From: Dehalococcoidales bacterium
GTDB taxonomy: Bacteria > Chloroflexota > Dehalococcoidia > Dehalococcoidales > JAQTVP01
Reading direction: 5' to 3'
DNA length: 5,543 bases
Assembly (NCBI GenBank): GCA_028707015.1
Contig: JAQTVP010000111.1
Coordinates: 1-5,543 of the forward strand
The translations under genes and the position numbers were made by a program. The notes below the pieces were generated by a model. That model was not told the DNA's origin. It ran no database searches and saw nothing but the letters and a program-made list of their open reading frames with translations. The stretch's first letter is position 1. Each line of letters starts with the position of its first letter. Shown piece after piece: positions 1-5,297 of this stretch.

Positions 1-1
1 A

Positions 2-106
2 AATAATAAATTAAAAAATGATGAGAGGGCAGTAGTAAGGAATTTTGAAGGGAAAGAGGTCTACCCAACTTGGGAAAAAATAGGGTGGCATTGTGAGGAA
101 TATTAA
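2..106 (+). CDS. 3' end of an upstream gene, product unknown (partial)
   Basis: The frame starting at base 2 is open from the window edge to a TAA at 104-106, giving 34 C-terminal residues. It reads like real protein: a charged stretch, then a stretch containing GKEVYPTWEKIGWHCEEY with several Trp, Tyr and Cys residues. The other two plus frames are interrupted here. The end overlaps the GTG start of the next gene (93) by 14 nt, the same overlap style seen elsewhere in this string, which supports both the reading and an operon link. I do not recognise the family. The fragment is too short for a functional call, and its start lies outside the window. Confidence 0.6.
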   Translation, partial: NNKLKNDERAVVRNFEGKEVYPTWEKIGWHCEEY

Positions 107-782
107 TTTGAGTTGGTTTAAAAGATATTGGGCTGAAATCTTAGTATTCGGGTTTGTGTTTGCTATCTTTATGATAGACCTCAACCCCGATATGACCTTT
201 ATGTTGAAGGCTGCGGATAGTGTGGGGTATCTTTACTCGGCAAAATACTTATATCCGAGCTATCACACTTCACCTCCATTATACCTATTGGTGAGCCACC
301 TATTTTTAAAGATACCGTTTGGAACGGATGCTTGGAGAATGGGAATTGTCTCCGTAGTTAGTTCTATGGGGGCTTGCGTATTTGTTTACTTGACTATCAA
401 TCATCTTATTATAGAAAAGTGGTTAAAGCAAAAGATAGAGAATCACAATGGTTATATAAGGCATAAAGACAGATTAAAGATAGATAAAAGTGCAGCGAAA
501 TATGCCTTGCTCGGTGTCTTAATCTATGGCACAAGCGCATTAGTAATCAGCCAGACAATAGTGGTGCAGACCTATGCTACTGTATGCTTGTTAGCAAGTG
601 GGGCGTTTTACTTTTCCCTGCGGAAACAATGGAAGTTGGTAGGGTTGATGTTGGGCATTGGGCTAGCGGTTCATTTGCTCATGGGATTTGTCATGCTGAT
701 TATGGTGGCGGTTTATCGTGGGGCGAATAATGGGCGTTGGAATTTAAGGCAGAATTGGAAGGCGATAGCGATAATGCTCTAA
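93..782 (+). CDS. N-terminal fragment of the DUF2723-like membrane protein (229 aa)
   Basis: The GTG start at 93 has GGGTGG at 83-88, four bases upstream, and overlaps the end of the preceding gene. The first membrane helix is at about residues 14-30. It is followed by a presumed external loop with Asp42 and the His58-x-x-Pro-Pro-Leu-Tyr motif. Further helices lie near 83-105, 136-155, 158-177 and 182-208. A basic hydrophilic loop (about 107-134, many Lys and Arg) is probably cytoplasmic. The fragment ends after Ala-Ile-Ala-Ile-Met-Leu, in the middle of the next helix. It keeps the part of the family that would hold the acidic catalytic site but lacks the later helices and the large C-terminal domain, so on its own it is unlikely to be active. 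It may be translated, because its own ribosome binding site and start look intact. Confidence 0.6.
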   Translation: MRNINLSWFKRYWAEILVFGFVFAIFMIDLNPDMTFMLKAADSVGYLYSAKYLYPSYHTSPPLYLLVSHLFLKIPFGTDAWRMGIVSVVSSMGACVFVYLTINHLIIEKWLKQKIENHNGYIRHKDRLKIDKSAAKYALLGVLIYGTSALVISQTIVVQTYATVCLLASGAFYFSLRKQWKLVGLMLGIGLAVHLLMGFVMLIMVAVYRGANNGRWNLRQNWKAIAIML

Positions 783-809
783 TTTGGAGTATTCTATCTT
801 TATATTCCC

Positions 810-1931
810 TTGACTAATCGCCCTCCGTATATGTGGTTTCCTTCACCAGAGCAAGTAAATCCTGTGTGGGCGTTTATTACGGATACTATATCAACGATAG
901 ATTTTGTGGTGGGTAGCCTTGCTATATGGGATTTACCGAAGCGAATACTTGATACTATCGGAGTTATGGGCGTAAGTATTGGGGTAATAACCATCGTGCC
1001 GATTGTCTATTACTTCAGGCATAATAAGGTAATTCGCAATCCACTATTTTGGCTAGCGATGTTCCCGATAATCTTGTTTGCCACAGAACTTGATATGAAC
1101 ACCTATGATTATATGATGGTGTCTATCCCATTCTTGGCGATTATCGCCAGTCTAGGACTTCGGGAGATGGTGGTTGCTTATTTCAATGTTAAACTAACCA
1201 AGCAGGCATCTCCGAAGCTCGTAATGACGGGCATCTTGGTGATAGTAACTTGGATAACGATAATTGGATTCGGTATATTCAACCTTAATTACTTTGATGT
1301 GGGCAGGACTTTAGACTCGAATCTCAGCACAGTGAGGCTCTATTACCAAGAGTTTGCCAAGATACCAGATGGTGCTATCTTCATGCCGAACTATGCTATG
1401 GAATGGGAAGCGATTTATAAATATAATGCTGACTTTGGGAAGCATATCTACCCTATTTGTATGGATATTCTACCGAGTCAGAACTATCGTGACCAATTAA
1501 GGAAAGACGGGATAAAATTCACGGATAGCACAAATCCTAACTATAGCATTATGGGTAGGGAAACTGCCCAAAGCATCGTAGCATCAAACGAAAATGTTTG
1601 GACTACGATTTCTACAATACCAGAGACCTTGCAGACAGATGTAGTTCTCACCAACGGGGATATAAGCCTTGTGGAGATACTAACCGAGGAAAAACTACAT
1701 GAGATAGCGGATAATCCTAAATGGTTGTGGAAGCCTTGGAAGCCCTACGATATTATAACGAACAAAATCAGCGTCACCGAATGGAGAAATCAATTGCTAT
1801 CTACGCACAATGTGAGGTTTTTTGCGTGTCTATTTGTGGGCGGGTGGTTATTAGTGTGGCTATGGGAGAAGTGGAAAAAGAAAAGGGAGTGCGAAGATGA
1901 GGATGCCAAAGATACCATTCCTACGAGGTAG
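810..1931 (+). CDS. C-terminal fragment of the DUF2723-like membrane protein (373 aa if started at TTG 810)
   Basis: This is the same frame as the upstream fragment and continues it after the TAA. The nominal TTG start at 810, and the next candidate ATG at 831, have no ribosome binding site at a usable distance. The nearest GGAG (785-788) is 21 nt from the TTG. Independent initiation is therefore doubtful and the start is not real in the usual sense. In fragment numbering, membrane helices lie near 47-69, 77-94, 101-125 and 136-159. A soluble domain of about 175 residues follows (160-335), with YFDVGRTLDSNLSTVRLYY and a Trp-rich KWLWKPWKPYD patch (304-313). A last helix (336-354) precedes a short charged tail. 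Helices plus a C-terminal soluble domain fit the back half of DUF2723-type proteins. The 3' end overlaps the next small gene by 35 nt. Confidence 0.5.
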   Translation: MTNRPPYMWFPSPEQVNPVWAFITDTISTIDFVVGSLAIWDLPKRILDTIGVMGVSIGVITIVPIVYYFRHNKVIRNPLFWLAMFPIILFATELDMNTYDYMMVSIPFLAIIASLGLREMVVAYFNVKLTKQASPKLVMTGILVIVTWITIIGFGIFNLNYFDVGRTLDSNLSTVRLYYQEFAKIPDGAIFMPNYAMEWEAIYKYNADFGKHIYPICMDILPSQNYRDQLRKDGIKFTDSTNPNYSIMGRETAQSIVASNENVWTTISTIPETLQTDVVLTNGDISLVEILTEEKLHEIADNPKWLWKPWKPYDIITNKISVTEWRNQLLSTHNVRFFACLFVGGWLLVWLWEKWKKKRECEDEDAKDTIPTR

Positions 1932-2064
1932 GAAAAGCGGACAGGCTTCAACCCCTAGACCTAAAAAACAGAAGCGGATACCTGCAACACCGAAGGATGA
2001 GAGGCGGTTGAGGCAGAATGATTATTTAAGGCGTATTAGTGAAAGAAGAAAGGCTTTGAGGTAG
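1897..2064 (+). CDS. small, strongly basic protein (55 aa), unknown function
   Basis: ATG at 1897 has GGGAG at 1885-1889, seven bases upstream, and the frame runs to a TAG at 2062-2064. Of 55 residues, 20 are Lys or Arg against 4 acidic. The N-terminal half is rich in Pro, Lys and Arg and looks disordered; the C-terminal third (about 33-55) could form a basic helix. There is no signal peptide, membrane segment or cysteine. The gene overlaps the end of the DUF2723-like gene by 35 nt in another frame and is followed after 4 nt by a second basic mini-gene, so translational coupling is likely. I do not recognise a family. Binding of RNA, DNA or ribosomes is a guess from charge alone. It fills much of the otherwise unexplained gap before 2197. 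Confidence 0.55.
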   Translation: MRMPKIPFLRGRKSGQASTPRPKKQKRIPATPKDERRLRQNDYLRRISERRKALR

Positions 2065-2068
2065 ATTT

Positions 2069-2200
2069 ATGAATAATAAGCGACCCAATCGCCATAGTAA
2101 CCCTAGCCAATATGCGAAACGAAATCGCAAAGAGAAATTCAGGTTTATCCGTAAGAAAAAGCGGGAAACAAGGGAATTATTGAAGGCGGTTTTGTCGTGA
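2069..2200 (+). CDS. small, strongly basic protein (43 aa), unknown function
   Basis: ATG at 2069 has GAGG at 2058-2061 with a seven-base spacing, and the frame ends in TGA at 2198-2200. That stop overlaps the GTG start of the next gene as GTGA, a classic coupling arrangement. Of 43 residues, 16 are Lys or Arg and 3 acidic. The N-terminus is rich in Asn, Pro, Arg and Ser; the stretch from about residue 16 onward (AKRNRKEKFRFIRKKKRETR) is likely a basic helix and ends in a hydrophobic Leu-Leu-x-Ala-Val-Leu tail. It resembles its neighbour in size and charge, but I see no clear sequence similarity between them. No known family is recognised. Nucleic-acid binding is an inference from composition only. 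Confidence 0.55.
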   Translation: MNNKRPNRHSNPSQYAKRNRKEKFRFIRKKKRETRELLKAVLS

Positions 2201-2577
2201 GTAAATCACGGGTAAGCCCAAGGTTTAGTTTGTTTCAGATAGTGGTCTTGGATTATAGCAATCGCAAGATGCCTAATAATGGTTTTTATGTAGATAAAAA
2301 GGGTAGGGGTGTTCGTGAGATTGTAGAGACTATACCTGAAATAACAAAACTAAAATGGGCTAAGAATGGCAAACGGGCTATGGCGTGGGCTAGGAAGTTT
2401 GGCTCGGTAATATCGTGCAGGAAGGTAGATAGCCATTTCCACAAACTTGCTATGATAGATTACTTGCGTGTTGAGCCTAAACCAATGGAAGTAGAGTTCA
2501 GTGTAGAGGAATTTACAATCGGGCGTGATTCGGAAGTAAAACCTCATGTAAGGCATGAAGATGCTATTGACAAATAA
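2197..2577 (+). CDS. hypothetical soluble protein (126 aa)
   Basis: The GTG start at 2197 overlaps the previous stop by four bases and has AAGGCGG at 2183-2189, seven bases upstream. The product has no membrane segment or signal peptide. A hydrophobic strand-like stretch (about 12-20) is followed by a Gly/Lys-rich turn, then a probable helix rich in Ala, Trp, Lys and Arg (about 53-68, with WAKNGKRAMAWARKFG), a strand with one Cys (Cys74), and an acidic C-terminal region (about 93-126). The strand/basic-helix/strand order suggests a small alpha-beta fold. A single Cys and scattered His residues do not make a convincing metal site. It appears to be the last gene of the upstream unit. The -35 element of the next promoter lies inside its final codons. 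Family not recognised. Confidence 0.65.
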   Translation: MSKSRVSPRFSLFQIVVLDYSNRKMPNNGFYVDKKGRGVREIVETIPEITKLKWAKNGKRAMAWARKFGSVISCRKVDSHFHKLAMIDYLRVEPKPMEVEFSVEEFTIGRDSEVKPHVRHEDAIDK

Positions 2578-2595
2578 CATGCATTGTTGTATTAT
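2567..2595 (+). promoter_or_regulatory. sigma70-type promoter for the 2625-5467 gene string
   Basis: TTGACA at 2567-2572 matches the consensus -35 exactly. TATTAT at 2590-2595 matches five of six bases of the -10 consensus. The spacer is exactly 17 nt. A start point near 2602 would leave a leader of about 23 nt before the ATG at 2625. It lies at the only clear intergenic gap in the window, where a promoter is expected. The overlap with the upstream gene's last codons is common in compact genomes. Identification is by pattern only. Confidence 0.65.
2576..2588. promoter_or_regulatory. possible operator: short dyad in the promoter spacer
   Basis: AACA (2576-2579) and TGTT (2585-2588) form an inverted repeat around the five bases TGCAT, placed wholly between the -35 and -10 elements. 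A repressor bound there would block polymerase. The arms are only four bases, so chance is a serious alternative, and no regulator gene is visible nearby unless the adjacent zinc ribbon acts as one. Confidence 0.2.
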
Positions 2596-2624
2596 AAATA
2601 CATAAGTAACAAAGTAGGTATATA

Positions 2625-2825
2625 ATGGCGAGAAGAAGAATAATAATCCCCGATGGAGTTAGTTGTCCCGATTGTGGCTCGGTTGATTTGACGGGGCGTG
2701 GGACAGATTGGAGAGCAAACCCACGTGGGAATAATCCACCGAGAGTTGTAGTTCAATTGTTCAGGTGTAAAAATTGTGGCAAAATATTTGCCGATGGTGA
2801 GGTGAAAGACAATGGAAAGACGTGA
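2625..2825 (+). CDS. zinc-ribbon protein (66 aa)
   Basis: Two Cys pairs, Cys14-Pro-Asp-Cys17-Gly and Cys48-Lys-Asn-Cys51-Gly-Lys, form a standard zinc-ribbon pattern with a 30-residue insert between the knuckles. The insert is rich in Arg, Asn, Pro and Gly, and a short strand (VVVQLFRC) leads into the second knuckle, as in transposase- or TFIIS-like ribbons. The N-terminus is basic (Ala-Arg-Arg-Arg). Such ribbons bind nucleic acid or act as protein-protein clamps; nothing here shows which. The start at ATG 2625 has only a weak AGTAGG (2613-2618) as ribosome binding site. It is the first gene after the promoter and overlaps the next gene by 14 nt. As leader of the string it could be a regulator, but that is inference. 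Confidence 0.8.
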   Translation: MARRRIIIPDGVSCPDCGSVDLTGRGTDWRANPRGNNPPRVVVQLFRCKNCGKIFADGEVKDNGKT

Positions 2826-3822
2826 TGATGACCTTGGAGAAGAAAGACCAAGCCGACCAAGGCAAAGACGCAGGTATGACATTGATGATGAAGATGAAGT
2901 GAAAAAGCCAGCGAATAATAGGCAATCACTTTATCTATTAGGCGTAGCTGTTGTGCTTAGTTTTTTGGTAGTATTTGTGTGGGCTAATAGTGCTTTGGTT
3001 GCCAGAAAAGCCTACGAGATAGATACTACAGGTATTGTTGCTGATATGGGGAAGCAACAGAGTGCTATTACTGCGTTGCAAAACTCGGTGGGTAAGGTAG
3101 ACGCTATCAACTCGCAGGTATCACAGATAAGTGATAAGGTCAATGCCCTGAGCCAGCAAATGACGACAGTGCAATCATCGTTGGCTGATTATGCGAAAAA
3201 AGATAGTCTAACACAGATAAACAATAACATAACATCTCTCCAAAATAGTTTGAACACTATCCAATCGCAGGTGAGTAATATAAAGCAGGTTGACACAAGC
3301 GTGTTGTCGGCATCTATTGATACGTTAAAAACTCAAGTATCAGCATTGCAAGCGCAGGTGTTAGCTTTGCAACAAGGTGGCGGAACTGTTACTCCAGGGG
3401 ATGCTATACAAGTATCGGTAAAAACATTGGGGAATAATGCCCTATCTCCGATTGATACGAAAAATGCAGATGGCACAGCAGGAAGTGATGGCATCTATGA
3501 TGGCTTGCAAGGGTCAATGCGCATTACATTGACTAATAACACTTTGGTTGATGTAGATGATGCTATTGTTGATTTAGAATTTAATATAGCCCCCGCCGTT
3601 CCGACTGCCTTTGCCCCATCGGTATCGGGTGGAGGTGTCCCTTGGCATAGAGAGTACAGCGACCCTCAATTTATGGAATTTTATAATGGGGCTTGGGGAT
3701 TGTCAGTTCCCGCAGGGCAAACAGTAACATTAACGCTCTCTTTGACTATACAGGGGACTAATAGTAGCGCATGGAATATTAGCGGTGGGTATTATTATCA
3801 GTTACAGGCAAGTGCAAGTTAG
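2812..3822 (+). CDS. single-pass membrane protein with extended coiled coil and beta-rich C-terminal domain (336 aa)
   Basis: ATG 2812 is preceded by GAGGTGA (2799-2805) at a good distance and overlaps the zinc-ribbon gene by 14 nt. Domain order: a hydrophilic N-terminus of about 37 residues with an Arg-rich patch (about 12-21) and an acidic patch (Asp-Ile-Asp-Asp-Glu-Asp-Glu, 23-29); one membrane helix (about 39-60); a long coiled coil (about 76-188) with heptad-spaced Val, Ile and Leu and many Gln, Ser and Asn but few charges; a Gly-Gly-Gly linker (189-191); then a strand-rich domain (about 198-334) containing alternating TVTLTLSLTIQG near 305-316. The basic patch before the helix suggests an inside N-terminus with the coiled coil and C-terminal domain outside. 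The polar coiled coil suggests a dimeric or trimeric stalk displaying the terminal domain. No enzyme motif is seen. Family unrecognised; a surface stalk or a membrane scaffold are both possible. Confidence 0.8.
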   Translation: MERRDDDLGEERPSRPRQRRRYDIDDEDEVKKPANNRQSLYLLGVAVVLSFLVVFVWANSALVARKAYEIDTTGIVADMGKQQSAITALQNSVGKVDAINSQVSQISDKVNALSQQMTTVQSSLADYAKKDSLTQINNNITSLQNSLNTIQSQVSNIKQVDTSVLSASIDTLKTQVSALQAQVLALQQGGGTVTPGDAIQVSVKTLGNNALSPIDTKNADGTAGSDGIYDGLQGSMRITLTNNTLVDVDDAIVDLEFNIAPAVPTAFAPSVSGGGVPWHREYSDPQFMEFYNGAWGLSVPAGQTVTLTLSLTIQGTNSSAWNISGGYYYQLQASAS

Positions 3823-3832
3823 GGATGGTGAT

Positions 3833-4126
3833 ATGGATTTATTACAAAAAACTTTGGGGTGGGCATATAAGAAGGGCATAAAGGATATTCGTGGGAAGAT
3901 AGAGAAGATTATCAAAAAGAAACGTCTTATATTCCTTGGCGATAATCATCTTTTGTATATAAATAAAGAAGGTAAAAGAAACGAGTATAATTTCGGTCAG
4001 GCAGCAAGTAAGTTTATTGTTGAAGGCGGTTGGGCAGACCAAATGGTGGAGTTGGGCATAACTATCAATGATATTGTGAATATCTTGGTAGAGGAATATG
4101 CCAAACATAAAAAGGAGGCAAAATGA
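3833..4126 (+). CDS. hypothetical small soluble protein (97 aa)
   Basis: I chose ATG 3833 because AGGGA (3821-3825) sits seven bases upstream. An upstream GTG at 3785 in the same frame lies inside the previous gene and has no ribosome binding site. The product is Lys-rich with no membrane segment. An amphipathic basic N-terminal helix (about 3-30, with several Lys-Lys pairs) is followed by two strands (RLIFLG and HLLYINKEG, about 31-47) and two helices (about 52-68 and 75-95), the last with VELGITINDIVNILVEEYAK. It ends in ATGA shared with the next gene, so the two are probably translated together. It sits between the coiled-coil protein and the two-TM proteins and could be their cytoplasmic partner, but that rests only on position. 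Family not recognised. Confidence 0.65.
   Translation: MDLLQKTLGWAYKKGIKDIRGKIEKIIKKKRLIFLGDNHLLYINKEGKRNEYNFGQAASKFIVEGGWADQMVELGITINDIVNILVEEYAKHKKEAK
4113..4118 (+). promoter_or_regulatory. strong ribosome binding site (AGGAGG) for the 99-aa membrane protein
   Basis: AGGAGG lies four bases before the ATG at 4123 and within the last codons of the preceding gene. It is the most perfect Shine-Dalgarno sequence in the window and fixes the start of the two-TM protein. It also suggests that this protein is made in larger amounts than its neighbours. Confidence 0.7.
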
Positions 4127-4422
4127 CCAAATTAGTCTTAGAGAGTGAAAATCCATCTAAGGATATTGAGGCAATCGGAAGGTCACGGGCAGGTCGTAAT
4201 CTTTCAACTAACATGAAGGCGTGGATGTATGTGAACCTTGTTGTATGCATGGTAGGGTTATACTTCATGTTTGTAGTAAGTACGATGATAGGATTAGCCA
4301 TTGCTATTGCAGGCTGTGCTTCCTTATTTATGTATAGCAATAAGGTAGATAAAATACGGAAGATAATGGTAAAAAGGCTTAAGCGTGAATATAGGGAAGA
4401 ATTAGATAGGGTGAGGGAATAA
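4123..4422 (+). CDS. two-TM membrane protein (99 aa), unknown function
   Basis: The start overlaps the upstream stop as ATGA and follows a perfect AGGAGG. The layout is a polar N-terminus (about 1-33, with a basic Gly-Arg-Ser-Arg-Ala-Gly-Arg patch), a membrane hairpin of two helices (about 34-52 and 54-72) with almost no loop, and a highly basic helical tail (about 74-99, with KVDKIRK and many Arg and Lys). Both ends are probably cytoplasmic. The next gene has the same plan and shares a Lys-Asp-(Ile/Val)-x-Ala start and a KIRK motif after the second helix, so the pair may be distant paralogues. The stop shares one base with the next start (TAATG). No known family is recognised. Size and hairpin layout could suit a holin or an accessory subunit, but nothing in the sequence proves either. 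Confidence 0.7.
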   Translation: MTKLVLESENPSKDIEAIGRSRAGRNLSTNMKAWMYVNLVVCMVGLYFMFVVSTMIGLAIAIAGCASLFMYSNKVDKIRKIMVKRLKREYREELDRVRE

Positions 4423-4871
4423 TGAAGATTATAGCAGAGCAATATTATTACGCCTTGGTTGATGAGATACTCAAAGAAAAACAGCAACAGGCTCATGTAT
4501 CAAGTCAACCTTTTATCGGTGTTACCGATGAGGAATTGCAAAATGAAATTGGGAAGCGATTGGGTAAACCTTGGGCAGTGGAAATTCGCAAGGTTACATT
4601 GTCTGTAAAGGATGTTAATGCTTTAGCAGGGGCAAGATTTTTCGCAGAAACAGGTCGTAGTTTATTGATGGCGTTGGCTATTATAATCCTCGCTTTGTCA
4701 GTAGGGGTAAAATATATCCCGAATATGACGGCTCTTTACTACAATCTTTATTATACCCTCTGTGGTGCGGTTGCTCTCATATTCATTTATATATACTCTC
4801 ATAAGCAGGCGAAGATTCGTAAAGAGTTCAAGTGGAAGTATGGGGTGAGGGATACGGAGGAAGATAAGTAA
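4422..4871 (+). CDS. two-TM membrane protein (149 aa) with N-terminal cytoplasmic domain
   Basis: ATG 4422 overlaps the previous stop by one base and has GAGGG (4413-4417) four bases upstream. The N-terminal 60 residues are soluble: a helix (about 1-24, ending Lys-Glu-Lys-Gln-Gln-Gln), then TDEELQNEIGKRLGKPW (35-51), which looks like a short helical motif, then a strand (VEIRKVTLSV). A membrane hairpin follows (about 81-98 and 106-126) with a Tyr-rich external loop, then a basic tail (about 127-141). From Lys63-Asp64 to the KIRK motif at 131-134 the spacing is 72 residues, against 68 in the preceding protein, which supports common descent. The gene ends directly before the TTG start of the COG2426-like gene. 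Function unknown. Confidence 0.7.
   Translation: MKIIAEQYYYALVDEILKEKQQQAHVSSQPFIGVTDEELQNEIGKRLGKPWAVEIRKVTLSVKDVNALAGARFFAETGRSLLMALAIIILALSVGVKYIPNMTALYYNLYYTLCGAVALIFIYIYSHKQAKIRKEFKWKYGVRDTEEDK
4856..4860 (+). promoter_or_regulatory. ribosome binding site supporting the TTG start at 4872
   Basis: GGAGG lies 11 bases before the TTG at 4872, inside the end of the preceding gene. The spacing is a little long but usable. It supports the TTG as the true start: the first family motif begins only 10 residues later, and no ATG start fits in this frame. Confidence 0.5.
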
Positions 4872-5297
4872 TTGTGGCAAACCATCCTTTTGTCTATATC
4901 TCCAATAAGTGAATTGCGGGGTGGTATACCGTTAGGGATTGCTTTAGATTATCATCCAATATTAGTGTATGTTATCGCTATTATTTTTAATATCTTGATT
5001 TATTTCCCTATTAGATTTATGCTGGATAAAGTTGGAGATGTAGTAATCAAAATTTCGTTGGTGGAGAGTGCAAGAGACAGAGGTAGGCGGATGGTATCAC
5101 GATATGGGCTTTGGGGATTGTGTTTGTTCGTGGCTATTCCCCTACCGTTTACTGGAGTTTATACAGCTACGCTTGCGAGTTGGTCGTTAAAATATAGTTA
5201 TAAAGAATCTATATTACCTATTTCTATTGGCGTGGTTGTAGCGGGTATAATAGTTACTCTGATGAGCCTTGGGGTGATAACATGGGTGAGGGATTAG
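4872..5297 (+). CDS. COG2426-type small membrane protein (putative small multidrug export family, PF06695)
   Basis: Two blocks identify the family: PISELRGGIPLGIA at residues 11-24, and VAIPLPFTGVYTATLAS at 87-103. These correspond to the conserved Glu-Leu-Arg-Gly-x-Ile-Pro-Leu-Gly and Pro-Leu-Pro-x-Thr-Gly motifs of PF06695/COG2426. The length of 141 aa is close to the usual size of about 150-160, so the gene appears intact. Membrane segments lie near 27-48, 80-100 (part of a re-entrant, Pro-rich motif) and 113-137, with a basic cytoplasmic loop (about 66-78). The family is labelled a small multidrug export protein, but that name rests on weak evidence, and transport by this member is not shown. 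Initiation is at TTG, directly after the preceding stop. The 3' end overlaps the next gene by 16 nt. Confidence 0.85.
   Translation: MWQTILLSISPISELRGGIPLGIALDYHPILVYVIAIIFNILIYFPIRFMLDKVGDVVIKISLVESARDRGRRMVSRYGLWGLCLFVAIPLPFTGVYTATLASWSLKYSYKESILPISIGVVVAGIIVTLMSLGVITWVRD

Larger units (their letters stand above)
93..1931 (+). pseudogene. DUF2723/protein O-mannosyltransferase-like polytopic membrane protein, interrupted by an in-frame TAA
   Basis: Read through the TAA at 780-782, this is one frame of 612 codons, close to the size expected of membrane glycosyltransferase-like proteins of the DUF2723 (PF11028, TMEM260-like) group. Sequence on both sides of the stop fits that family. The N-terminal half has an acidic site in ADSVGYLYSAK (Asp42), followed by HTSPPLYLLVSHLF (58-71), resembling the family's Gly-Asp-Ser and His-Pro-Pro-x-Tyr-Pro-Leu-Tyr motifs. 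Just after the stop comes FGVFYLYIPLTNRPP, resembling the family's Tyr-Leu-Tyr-x-Pro-Leu segment. The stop falls inside a transmembrane helix, so the two pieces are halves of one ancestral product. A single change of TTA (Leu) to TAA would explain it. No frameshift is needed. The function, by family, would be transfer of a sugar from a lipid carrier at the outer face of the membrane; the actual substrate is unknown. Sequencing error is a real alternative to a true nonsense mutation. Confidence 0.72.

Noticed and set aside
780..782. Genetic-code reassignment of TAA (for example to Gln)
   Set aside because: TAA ends several other genes here exactly where the next gene starts, and a Gln in the middle of this hydrophobic helix would be odd. 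Simple nonsense change or sequencing error explains it better.
2593..2600. TATAAATA as an archaeal TATA box
   Set aside because: The exact -35 at 2567 with a 17-nt spacer to TATTAT gives a complete bacterial promoter. The TATA-like string overlaps it and is common in AT-rich gaps.
2592..2882. Minus-strand open frame of 96 codons
   Set aside because: It runs antisense to the zinc-ribbon gene and the promoter region. The plus-strand Cys knuckles are convincing, and the minus product has no recognisable motif.
3785..3832. Upstream GTG start extending the 97-aa protein by 16 residues
   Set aside because: It lies inside the coiled-coil gene with no ribosome binding site. ATG 3833 has AGGGA at a seven-base spacing.
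4065..4496. Minus-strand open frame of 143 codons
   Set aside because: It lies opposite the coupled two-TM genes at 4123 and 4422, which have strong ribosome binding sites and sensible topology. The minus frame is an antisense shadow rich in Leu, Ser, Tyr and Ile.
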